Origin: Fodinibius sp034521915 | GTDB lineage: Bacteria; Bacteroidota; Rhodothermia; Balneolales; Balneolaceae | Assembly: GCF_034521915.1 (NCBI RefSeq) | Contig: NZ_JAXHLU010000017.1 | Coordinates: 62,001 to 126,000 of the forward strand | Length of the DNA: 64,000 nucleotides | Reading direction: 5' to 3' | Shown: piece by piece, positions 27,325 through 35,446 of the stretch | Numbering within the stretch: the first letter of the stretch is position 1 | Layout of the letters: each line of letters opens with the position of its first letter | Program-made: the position numbers and the translations under genes | Notes under the pieces: generated by a model | Database searches by the model: none | What the model was told of the DNA's origin: nothing | Seen by the model: the letters and a program-made list of their open reading frames with translations, nothing else

Positions 27325-28344
27325 TTAAATATTTCGCTGAATGTTTTGTTTCCCCTTTATAAAATATTCCCAGACGATTGTTTTTTTGAGCATTACAGCT
27401 GGATTTTCCTCGATCTCCCGTTGCTTTTGCAGAAGGCGACGCTTTTGATAGGTATTATGGAATCCTTTCCAGAAATCACGATGAGCACGATAAATTGCTT
27501 TCAATGATTCCAAATCTCCGTCTGAAAGCGTTTTAAATGCTGCCGCTATATCGAGGAAATATCGACCGATAAATTGCCGGGTAATAGAACGGGCACTACT
27601 GTTTTTCCAGATCATCCTGAGGTTATTACGGTAATTGTAGTACAGCTTTCGGGGAGAGTCCATGGGCAGCGATCCACCTCCCAAGTGATAAACAGTGCTC
27701 TCGGGACAATAGCGAACGCGGTATCCCATATTCCAAAGACGCCAGCAGAGGTCGATTTCCTCCATATGAAATTCAAAATCCTCATCGAATGGACCAATCT
27801 CCTCAAAAAGCTCCTTGCGAACGGCCAAAGCTGCTCCGCTGGCCCAGAAGATATCTGATTCATCATCGTACTGCCCCTGATCTTTTTCCAGCGTATCGAA
27901 AATACGTCCGCGACAAAAAGGATAACCAAACGTATCTAAAAATCCACCGGCCGCTCCGGCATATTCAAAATAGGAGGGATCTTCATCCCAAAGCATTTTT
28001 GGTTGTACCGCGGCAATATCATCATTTTTTTGAAAACAGGCTGCAAGTTCGTCAAGCCAATCGGGTTCAACCCGGACATCATTATTGAGGAAAATAAGGA
28101 CATCACCTTTGGCATGGGGTACAGCTCTGTTATTTCCACCGCAGTATCCATAATTTTTATCGAATTCTGCGATCTTTACATCAGGATAATTGTCTCTTAT
28201 CCATTGTTTAGATCCATCCGTAGAGGCATTATCAGCTAAAATAATTTCGTAATGGGGGTATTCAGTAGCAGCAACGCTCGGAAAATATGTTTTAAGATGA
28301 TGCAACGCATTCCACGATACAATAATGATGCTGAAAAAGGGCAT
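27325..28344 (-). CDS. Family 2 glycosyltransferase (GT-A fold)
   Basis: A 339-residue sugar transferase. The N-terminus SIIIVSWNALHHLKTYFPSV, the motif ILADNASTDGSKQWI, and the DxD region VLIFLNNDVRVEPDW are typical of rhamnosyl/glycosyl transferases of family GT2. ASGAALAVRKELFEEIGPFDEDFEFHMEEIDLCWRLW is the acceptor-side motif common in cell-surface polysaccharide enzymes. The C-terminal region is basic and may touch the membrane. It is followed by the HEAGH membrane protein gene. The specific sugar and acceptor are unknown. Confidence 0.92.
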   Translation of the reverse strand: MPFFSIIIVSWNALHHLKTYFPSVAATEYPHYEIILADNASTDGSKQWIRDNYPDVKIAEFDKNYGYCGGNNRAVPHAKGDVLIFLNNDVRVEPDWLDELAACFQKNDDIAAVQPKMLWDEDPSYFEYAGAAGGFLDTFGYPFCRGRIFDTLEKDQGQYDDESDIFWASGAALAVRKELFEEIGPFDEDFEFHMEEIDLCWRLWNMGYRVRYCPESTVYHLGGGSLPMDSPRKLYYNYRNNLRMIWKNSSARSITRQFIGRYFLDIAAAFKTLSDGDLESLKAIYRAHRDFWKGFHNTYQKRRLLQKQREIEENPAVMLKKTIVWEYFIKGKQNIQRNI

Positions 28345-28448
28345 ATTTGATTTTGAATGACCAATAAATTGTTTTTCTTAATGTTTTCCTGCAATCATAA
28401 AATAGTAACATACGTTATTGCAGAGCTGAAGATGATAAAGAATCGACT

Positions 28449-28955
28449 ATGATCAAAGTTGGATTAATTGCAGATACCCATTCATATCTTGACCCCCAGG
28501 TTCTGGAGTATTTTGAAGACCGGGACGAAATTTGGCACGCGGGTGACTTTGGAACCATTGAAATTGCCGATACCCTGAGCGATATAGCTCCGCTAACCGG
28601 AGTTTATGGCAATATTGACGGGCAGGATATACGCCAAGAATATCCCCTACATCAGCGATTTACGCGCGATGGTATTAATTTTTGGATGACCCATATCGGA
28701 GGTACATTGGGGCGGTATTGCATTCCGATCCGGGATGAGATAGAAAAAAATCCTCCGGATGTTTTTATCTGCGGACACTCGCATATTCTGAAAATTGGAC
28801 GAGATCAGGAGAAAGACAGAATGCTTTTCATTAATCCAGGTGCTGCAGGACGATACGGCTTTCAGGTGTATAGAACTTGTGTTCGTTTTTCTATTGATGG
28901 GGGCAAAATCCAAGATGTTGAAGTGATTAATCTTGGTAAAAAGGGAGAAGGGTAG
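28449..28955 (+). CDS. YfcE-family metallophosphoesterase
   Basis: A 168-residue phosphoesterase of the calcineurin-like MJ0936/YfcE group. Metal-binding motifs appear in order: LIADTHSYL, IWHAGDFG, VYGNIDGQ, WMTHIGG and ICGHSHI, giving the two-metal active site. Such enzymes hydrolyse phosphodiesters, including cyclic-nucleotide analogues, but the cellular substrate is unknown. The gene is divergent from the glycosyltransferase and ends 2 nt before the stop of the convergent desaturase gene. Confidence 0.93.
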   Translation: MIKVGLIADTHSYLDPQVLEYFEDRDEIWHAGDFGTIEIADTLSDIAPLTGVYGNIDGQDIRQEYPLHQRFTRDGINFWMTHIGGTLGRYCIPIRDEIEKNPPDVFICGHSHILKIGRDQEKDRMLFINPGAAGRYGFQVYRTCVRFSIDGGKIQDVEVINLGKKGEG

Positions 28956-28957
28956 AA

Positions 28958-30433
28958 CTATTCTTCAAATCTGTTAATCAGTTCTACGGCATGAAAAGCC
29001 GAAAGCGTGACCAGTGGTATTCCACCGCCGGGATGCGTGCTACCGCCTACCAAATACAATCCCTTTACCGATCTACTTTTATTTTTGGGACGCATAAAAG
29101 CAGCCAGCTTGCTGTTTGATGAAGTACCGTAAATACTTCCTTTGTTACTCCGATATTTTTGGTAAAAATCTCTGGGAGTAATGGTATTTGAATATTGGAT
29201 ATGATCGCGAAGGTCGGTTAATCCGTGTTCTTGAAGTTTGCGGATGATCAATTCTTTGCACCAACTTTCCTCGCTTGACCAATCTACATTATCAGATAGA
29301 TAAGGTGCGTTTACTAAAATAAACAGGTTGGAACCTCCTTCAGGAGCGTGTTCAGGATTTGTATAAGACGTATTGGCGATGTAGATAGTTGGATCTTCGG
29401 GCATTACCTTATCCTCAAAAATCTGCTTAAACTCCCGCTGGTAATCCTCCGAAAAGAAAATGTTGTGATGAGTCAGTGCATTATACGATTTATCAATGCC
29501 CAGCATAAGAACAAAGCCGGAGCAAGAAGGTTCTACATTGGCAACTTTCTTTCTTTTCAAGAATGAAACATCTTCTTTGTTTACCATATTAAGATAGGTT
29601 TCCGAGGCATCTGAATTGGAAACCACGATATCAGCAGTATGAAACTCTCCCGCAGTATCAGTGATACCTGTAATTCTATTATCAGCGGTATTTATTTTAG
29701 CTATTTCGGTATCATAATGGATGTTTACGCCCTTGCTCTCTGCAAGTGTTGTAAGGGCTTTAATAAGAGTGTACATGCCTCCATTGAGATAATATCCGCC
29801 CAGGGAAAGCTCAACGTATGGAATTATATTGAGTGTGGCTGGAGCTTGATAAGGTGAAGAGCCATTATAAGTGGTAAACCGCTTAAAAAACTGTTGCAGT
29901 TCCTCTGATTCGAATTCTTTATCTATACGGCCGGATACGGTTTGAAAGGCGTCAATTTTAAAGAAATCTATAAAGTTGAGATTACCCAGATCCGAAAGTC
30001 CGTACAGGGGATTATACAGAAAAGCATCTTTTGTGCGTTCGAAAAGCTGTTCAGCGTATGATATAAATTGTTTGTATGCCTGCACATCATTGGGGGCAAA
30101 TTCTTGAATTTGAGCAGTGTTTAAGCATGTATCCTGATAACAATCGAACTGTATGCCATTGGGATAAAAATACCGGCAAATAGGGTCTACCGGTTTAATA
30201 TCGAGATAATCACTCATTTTTGTATCACAATACTCAAACAGCTTTTCGAGGATAAATGGCATGGTGAGCAAGGAGGGACCGGTATCGAAGCGGTATCCAT
30301 CAATTGAGACTTCATTAATTTTTCCGCCCGGTGAACTGTTCTTTTCTAATATTGTTACATCATGACCTTTATGAGCCAACAGGCAAGAGGCCGCAAGTCC
30401 ACCGAGGCCAGCGCCAATGATTTTAATATCCAT
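28958..30433 (-). CDS. CrtI/CrtD-family carotenoid desaturase
   Basis: A 491-residue FAD-dependent desaturase. The N-terminal dinucleotide-binding motif is IIGAGLGGLAASCLLAHKGHDVTILEKN, followed by SPGGKI, and the C-terminal motif VGGSTHPGGGIPLVTLSA is typical of the phytoene desaturase superfamily. There is no adjacent phytoene synthase, so it may act later in the pathway, for example as a CrtD-like 3,4-desaturase of hydroxycarotenoids; phytoene desaturase remains possible. Its product could serve as membrane pigment or as an antenna for the xanthorhodopsin 6 kb away. Confidence 0.85.
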   Translation of the reverse strand: MDIKIIGAGLGGLAASCLLAHKGHDVTILEKNSSPGGKINEVSIDGYRFDTGPSLLTMPFILEKLFEYCDTKMSDYLDIKPVDPICRYFYPNGIQFDCYQDTCLNTAQIQEFAPNDVQAYKQFISYAEQLFERTKDAFLYNPLYGLSDLGNLNFIDFFKIDAFQTVSGRIDKEFESEELQQFFKRFTTYNGSSPYQAPATLNIIPYVELSLGGYYLNGGMYTLIKALTTLAESKGVNIHYDTEIAKINTADNRITGITDTAGEFHTADIVVSNSDASETYLNMVNKEDVSFLKRKKVANVEPSCSGFVLMLGIDKSYNALTHHNIFFSEDYQREFKQIFEDKVMPEDPTIYIANTSYTNPEHAPEGGSNLFILVNAPYLSDNVDWSSEESWCKELIIRKLQEHGLTDLRDHIQYSNTITPRDFYQKYRSNKGSIYGTSSNSKLAAFMRPKNKSRSVKGLYLVGGSTHPGGGIPLVTLSAFHAVELINRFEE

Positions 30434-30610
30434 ATCGCTTGATTATAAGAATTCTAAGAGCAATTGTAACCATGCATTTTAATTCTTTATAGCGCTGGAG
30501 GAGTTTTAACAATCTTTCACGTATTAATAAAGATGAATATTTGTATCTGAAAAATTGAAAACTATCTTATGGACTAATGAATTCTCAATCTGTACTAAAA
30601 ATAATCTGAT

Positions 30611-32119
30611 ATGCAACGCACCACTAATATCGATACCTATTATTCAATACTGATATTCGTTTTCATATTTATGGGAATTGCTGATTCTGTGAAAGGGCAG
30701 TCAGTGAAGGCACCAGCAGATACTGCAATTACAACGCAGCACGAACAAACTATAAACGGGCAGAATGTTAATTATACAGCTACAGTTGGAAATCAGCCGG
30801 TGTGGAATGATGATGGCAAACCTATTGCCACACTTTTCTATACCTATTATCAACGAACGGATGTGGATGATGACGAACGTCGTCCGCTTGTCATTTCCTT
30901 TAATGGTGGACCGGGTTCAGCCTCGGTTTGGATGCATATTGGATATACAGGTCCCAAGAAAGTAAAAATTAGTGATGAGGGATTTCCCGTGCAGCCTTAT
31001 GGGGTAGAGAATAATCCGCATTCTATACTGGATGTAGCCGATATTTTATATGTGAATCCTGTAAATACGGGTTTTTCACGTATCTTGGATGATGACGTTG
31101 ATCGGGAAAAGTTTTTTGGAGTAAATACAGATATTGGATATCTGGCAGACTGGATTGACACCTTTATCTCACGAAATGATCGGTGGAAGTCGCCGAAATT
31201 TTTAATTGGGGAAAGTTATGGAACCACGCGTGTTTCCGGTTTAGCTAATGAGCTGCAATCATCGCAGTGGATGTTTCTAAACGGAGTAATCTTGGTTTCA
31301 CCTACAGGTTTGGGCATTGACCGCGATGGTCCGGTTGATGATGCGCTGACCCTGCCATATTTTACAGCAACCGCTTGGTATCACAATGCATTGCCGGATA
31401 AACTACAGCAGCAGGACTTAGACGAGATATTACCCAAAGTAGAAAATTACACCGTTGATACGTATATCCCGGCGCTTACTCGTGGCGGAACGTTAAGCGA
31501 TTCTTTAAAACAGCGCATAGCTGAGAAAGTATCTTATTATTCCGGAATTGCTGAGGAAAAGATTCTGGATCGAAACCTGCGGATGTCTACTTCGTTTTTC
31601 TGGAAAGAGTTACTGCGCGATGAGAAAGAGCTTACCGTAGGTCGTCTGGATTCACGCTATAGGGGACAGGATCGCGAAAATGCAGGTAACCGATATGATT
31701 ATGATCCGGCTTTAACCGCTTGGAATCATGCTTTTACGCCTGCTATTAATGATTATTTGCGTAACAGTTTGGGATATAATACCGATCTACAATACTGGAT
31801 GTTTGGTCCGGTTCATCCCTGGAATCGCGACAATAATCGAACTGGTGAAAATCTGCGGTCGGCCATGGCTGAAAATCCATATCTCAATGTTTTGGTACAG
31901 TCGGGTTATTTTGATGGCGGTACACCGTATTTTCATGCAAAGTATACCATATGGAATATGGATCCCAGTGGTAAGTTGCAAGATCGTATATTATTTAAAG
32001 GATACCGCAGCGGACACATGATGTACTTGCGAAAAGAGGATCTGCGTACTTCTAATGAAGATATCCGTCAGTTTATTCGTCAGTCTATTCCAGAAGAGGG
32101 CATGCCGGCCAAATACTAA
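30611..32119 (+). CDS. S10-family serine carboxypeptidase, secreted
   Basis: A 502-residue alpha/beta-hydrolase peptidase with an N-terminal hydrophobic signal segment (about residues 12-30) ending near KGQS. Catalytic Ser lies in IGESYGTTR (about 202), Asp in SGYFDGGTPY (about 435) and His in YRSGHMMYL (about 468). The S10 oxyanion and substrate-binding motifs SFNGGPGSASVWMH and NPVNTGFSR are also present. It should remove C-terminal residues from peptides in the periplasm. A terminator follows at 32134-32170, so it is probably monocistronic. Confidence 0.93.
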   Translation: MQRTTNIDTYYSILIFVFIFMGIADSVKGQSVKAPADTAITTQHEQTINGQNVNYTATVGNQPVWNDDGKPIATLFYTYYQRTDVDDDERRPLVISFNGGPGSASVWMHIGYTGPKKVKISDEGFPVQPYGVENNPHSILDVADILYVNPVNTGFSRILDDDVDREKFFGVNTDIGYLADWIDTFISRNDRWKSPKFLIGESYGTTRVSGLANELQSSQWMFLNGVILVSPTGLGIDRDGPVDDALTLPYFTATAWYHNALPDKLQQQDLDEILPKVENYTVDTYIPALTRGGTLSDSLKQRIAEKVSYYSGIAEEKILDRNLRMSTSFFWKELLRDEKELTVGRLDSRYRGQDRENAGNRYDYDPALTAWNHAFTPAINDYLRNSLGYNTDLQYWMFGPVHPWNRDNNRTGENLRSAMAENPYLNVLVQSGYFDGGTPYFHAKYTIWNMDPSGKLQDRILFKGYRSGHMMYLRKEDLRTSNEDIRQFIRQSIPEEGMPAKY

Positions 32120-32133
32120 ATCATATAAGCTAC

Positions 32134-32170
32134 AAAAACCCGTAACGTTTTGATAACGTTGCGGGTTTTC
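32134..32170 (+). terminator. Terminator after the S10 peptidase gene
   Basis: AAAACCCGTAACGTT pairs with AACGTTGCGGGTTTT (one mismatch) around a short TTGAT loop, ending in TTTTCTTAATT. It lies 15 nt after the stop. Confidence 0.85.
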
Positions 32171-32223
32171 TTAATTATGGGAAATAATGCAGGTAAAAAT
32201 ACTAACATTCCGGAAATATCATC

Positions 32224-33366
32224 ATGATTTCTCTTAAATATATAACAATAGCAATTCTTTTAATTTTGATAAGTATGGGATGTTCTTCGACTACAGCATC
32301 TTCGGAGTATTATCTTTTTGTCGGAACCTATACGGATGAGGCCAGCGACGGAATTTACCTGTATAAATTTAATGCTGAGGACGGAAGCGTTGATTCATTG
32401 GGTGTAGCCGGCGGCGTGGAAAATCCATCTTATCTGACTCTTTCTTCCGATTATTCTAATTTGTATGCCGTGAATGAGAGGGCCGATTCTTCAGAAGCCT
32501 CTGTGAGTGCTTTTGCTTTTGATAGTGAAGCTGAAAAGCTCACGTTTATCAATAAGCAGTCGAGTATGGGCGGTGCTCCCTGCTATGTGAGTATTGATTA
32601 CAGCGGACAGGCAGTTTTTGTTGGAAACTATCTTGGTGGATCGGTGTCGATGTTTCCGGTTCGTGAAGACGGTTCTCTCGGCAAAGCCAGTGTAACCATT
32701 CAGCATGAGGGAAGCAGCGTAAATAAAGATCGCCAGCAAAGTCCGCATGTTCATTGCACCTATCTGTCCCCAGATAATAAATACCTGCTGGTTAATGATC
32801 TCGGAACTGACAAAGTGTATGGCTATGCATTTGATAACCAAAGCTTGAATTTACAGAAAAACCCCTCTTTTACGTACCAGGCTGTAGCAGGGGCGGGACC
32901 GCGCCACCTTACTTTTCATCCCAGTGGAACGTTTGCTTATCTCATAAATGAGCTTAATGGCACTATTGTGACTTTTAAATATCAAGCTGATTCGCTACAG
33001 AAGTCACAAACCATTAGTACACTGCCCGAAAATTATGATGGAGCGATTTCGGGAGCTGATATTCATGTATCCCCCGATGGGCGATTTCTCTACGCCTCGA
33101 ATAGGGAGGATCTGAATAATATCGTCACATACGCTATTGACCCAAAGGATGGTACGCTAGAGAAAGTTGGCTCGTATTCATCCGGTGGGGTACATCCACG
33201 AAATTTTGCGATTGATCCAACGGGAAATTATTTATTGGCAGCGAATCGAAATACAGACAACATTGTAATCTTTGAGCGAAATAAAGAAAATGGGGCACTT
33301 TCTGCAACCGGCAACGAGATCGAGGTATCACAACCGGTGTGCCTGAAATTAATACCGACAGATTAG
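32224..33366 (+). CDS. Lactonase-family (YbhE-like) beta-propeller lipoprotein
   Basis: A 380-residue seven-bladed beta-propeller of the 6-phosphogluconolactonase/YbhE group, carrying a lipoprotein signal with Cys20 (ISMGCSS), so it is attached to a membrane outside the cytoplasm. Blade repeats include VENPSYLTLSSDYSNLYAVNE, APCYVSIDYSGQAVFVGNY, SPHVHCTYLSPDNKYLLVNDLGTDKV, GPRHLTFHPSGTFAYLINEL and HPRNFAIDPTGNYLLAANR. Cytosolic members open sugar lactones; an exported one may act on an extracellular lactone or polymer. Enzyme activity is not shown by the sequence alone. Confidence 0.88.
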   Translation: MISLKYITIAILLILISMGCSSTTASSEYYLFVGTYTDEASDGIYLYKFNAEDGSVDSLGVAGGVENPSYLTLSSDYSNLYAVNERADSSEASVSAFAFDSEAEKLTFINKQSSMGGAPCYVSIDYSGQAVFVGNYLGGSVSMFPVREDGSLGKASVTIQHEGSSVNKDRQQSPHVHCTYLSPDNKYLLVNDLGTDKVYGYAFDNQSLNLQKNPSFTYQAVAGAGPRHLTFHPSGTFAYLINELNGTIVTFKYQADSLQKSQTISTLPENYDGAISGADIHVSPDGRFLYASNREDLNNIVTYAIDPKDGTLEKVGSYSSGGVHPRNFAIDPTGNYLLAANRNTDNIVIFERNKENGALSATGNEIEVSQPVCLKLIPTD

Positions 33367-33386
33367 AACGCTGTCAACTGCGTTTG

Positions 33387-34796
33387 TTATCCTCTCAACC
33401 TGAGTTTTGCTACCGTTTCAATATGGTAGGTCTGGGGAAACATGTCGACTGGTTGAACTTCTTGGATATCGTATACTTTATTGAGCTCTTTTAAATCACG
33501 AGCCATTGTTGAGCTATTACAGCTTACGTACACCAGCTTAGGGACTTTCAGTTCCTTGAGTCGCTCAACTACGTCGGGGTGCATTCCGGCCCGTGGGGGA
33601 TCGGTGATCAGGCAATCTGGTTCACCGTATTCATCGGTAACCTCCTCGGTAAATACATCTTTCATATCACCTTCAATAAATGAGACATTGGTAACCTCGT
33701 TTTCCCGGGCATTTTTCCTGGCATTATTAATAGTTACCTCTTCTAATTCAATGCCAACAATCTTCTTACAGTATTCACTTAAAAAAAGACTAAGGGTTCC
33801 AACACCACAATAAAGATCATATAGAATGTCGTCTTTATTTAGATCTGCAAATGATTTAGCAACTTCATAAAGCTGTTCAGCCTGGGCAGTATTCGTTTGA
33901 AAAAAAGCATTGGCATCAATAGTAAAATGGTAGGGACCAATATGATCGGTGATGTAGCCCGGACCATAAAGGACTTTCTCATATCGTCCTTCGGCCGTAG
34001 GAGATCGCGTATCATTTATATTATTGATAATTGTAGTAATATCCGGAAACTCGTCGATTAATGCATTCGCAAGTGCTTCAACCACATCCTGATCATCCTT
34101 GTAGGTAACTATATTCACCATCAGATCATCGGTATAATGGGCCTTCCGAATAATAAGATTTCGCATAAATCCTTCATGATCTATGCGATTATAAGGGGCA
34201 ATATCGTGTTCAATACACCAGGTACGAACGAAATTTAGGATTTTAAATGAAATAGGATCTTGCAGATGACATTCATTTAAGTTTAGAATCTTATCAAAAC
34301 GTCCGGGCGCGTGTAATCCCGCTGCAAAACAGCGGTCACTCACAAATTCATCGCGGTTGATTTCTTCTTGACTTAACCACCGTTTATGACCCATCGAATA
34401 TTCCATCTTGTTGCGATAGTAAAACTTTTGGTCACAAGCAATTGTAGAGTTTACCTCAATATTTGTTAAGTCACCAATGCGATGCATATGATCTTCAACC
34501 TGGTCGCGCTTAAATTTCAGCTGCTTTTCATAGGATACATGCTGCCAGTTGCATCCGCCACAGTTTTTAGCATGCTGACATTTTGGTTCAATACGATCGG
34601 GACCGGCTTCGATAACCTCAAGAAGTTTGGCCTCTCGGTAACTCTTTTTCTTTTTGATAATACGTGCTTTTACGCGGTCACCGGGAGCAGTATTTGGTAC
34701 AAAAATTGCTAATCCATCAATTTTGCCAATTCCTTTGCCTTTATAAGCCGCCGAATCGATCGTAAGCTCTACGTCATCCCCTTTTTTTATAGCCAT
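33387..34796 (-). CDS. rlmD: 23S rRNA (uracil-5-)-methyltransferase RlmD/RumA-type
   Basis: A 469-residue RNA methyltransferase that forms 5-methyluridine. An N-terminal TRAM domain (about 5-62) is followed by Fe-S ligands Cys73, Cys79 and Cys82, with Cys176 as a likely fourth. The SAM-binding motif is LYDLYCGVGTLSLFL, the DPPRAGMH motif precedes the nucleophile Cys in YVSCNSSTMARDL, and the C-terminus is VDMFPQTYHIETVAKL. RlmD is the usual name for this architecture, but paralogues RlmC and TrmA-like enzymes share it, so the exact target base is inferred. The cyclic-nucleotide-binding gene lies 26 nt upstream. Confidence 0.88.
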   Translation of the reverse strand: MAIKKGDDVELTIDSAAYKGKGIGKIDGLAIFVPNTAPGDRVKARIIKKKKSYREAKLLEVIEAGPDRIEPKCQHAKNCGGCNWQHVSYEKQLKFKRDQVEDHMHRIGDLTNIEVNSTIACDQKFYYRNKMEYSMGHKRWLSQEEINRDEFVSDRCFAAGLHAPGRFDKILNLNECHLQDPISFKILNFVRTWCIEHDIAPYNRIDHEGFMRNLIIRKAHYTDDLMVNIVTYKDDQDVVEALANALIDEFPDITTIINNINDTRSPTAEGRYEKVLYGPGYITDHIGPYHFTIDANAFFQTNTAQAEQLYEVAKSFADLNKDDILYDLYCGVGTLSLFLSEYCKKIVGIELEEVTINNARKNARENEVTNVSFIEGDMKDVFTEEVTDEYGEPDCLITDPPRAGMHPDVVERLKELKVPKLVYVSCNSSTMARDLKELNKVYDIQEVQPVDMFPQTYHIETVAKLRLRG

Positions 34797-34822
34797 TTTC
34801 TACCACTAAAATATTTAAAAAA

Positions 34823-35371
34823 TTAATTTTCCTCTTTTTGGGGTTCCATATAAGTCTGGAATTGCAATGAGAAGGCACGTTCAGCTGAACTTGCCTTTTT
34901 AAGCTCTTTAGTCGTGATCTCGAGCTGCTTCATTGCAATCATTGCAAGTGTTTCCATAAACTTAACGGCAATGGTGGGATGTCGTTTTTTGAGTGTTTCA
35001 AAATCCGGTTTGAAGAATCCAAGAAGGGTACAATCTGTAAGACATTTGGCACTTGAAATGCGACGCAGTTCATAACCAATAGAAAGGGCTCCAAAGCTTT
35101 CAGGAGATTCAATTACATAGCTATGTGTTTCTTCATCCTGGGTACCTGGTTCAGGTTCAACAATAAGCTCTACTTTACCATCCTCAACAAAGTACATGCC
35201 GGTACCGGGATCACCCTGATAATAAATATATTCGTTTTCTTTGTATTGTCTTCGGTGACAATATTGCAAAAACTCCGAACGCTCAAGCATGGTCAAGTTT
35301 TTTAAAAAACGAGATTTGAAAACAAGATCACTCTTATTTTTCATATTGTTGAATTGCTTGGAACCAAACAT
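34823..35371 (-). CDS. Cyclic-nucleotide-binding domain protein
   Basis: A 182-residue protein consisting mostly of a cNMP-binding fold (residues 25-160): FLKNLTMLERSEFLQYCHRRQYKENEYIYYQGDPGTGMYFVEDGKVELI, then a phosphate-binding-cassette-like region ESFGALSIGYELRRISSAKCLTDCTLLGFFK. The cassette lacks the canonical Arg-Thr/Ser spacing of CRP, so ligand binding is uncertain. No C-terminal helix-turn-helix is present; the protein ends with a short helical tail, so it is not a complete CRP-type regulator. The Met at codon 10 is an alternative start. It precedes rlmD on the same strand. Confidence 0.75.
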   Translation of the reverse strand: MFGSKQFNNMKNKSDLVFKSRFLKNLTMLERSEFLQYCHRRQYKENEYIYYQGDPGTGMYFVEDGKVELIVEPEPGTQDEETHSYVIESPESFGALSIGYELRRISSAKCLTDCTLLGFFKPDFETLKKRHPTIAVKFMETLAMIAMKQLEITTKELKKASSAERAFSLQFQTYMEPQKEEN

Positions 35372-35399
35372 GCCTTAAGAATTTATTTATAGATTTAAT

Positions 35400-35430
35400 C
35401 CATCCATAATCTACTAAGCTATATGGATGG
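35400..35430 (-). terminator. Terminator hairpin after the BamA/TamA-like gene
   Basis: CCATCCATA and TATGGATGG form a perfect 9-bp stem with a 13-nt loop; on the minus strand it is followed by an AT-rich stretch (ATTAAATC). It lies 17 nt beyond the stop at 35447. Confidence 0.6.
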
Positions 35431-35446
35431 TAACAATTGATTATTG

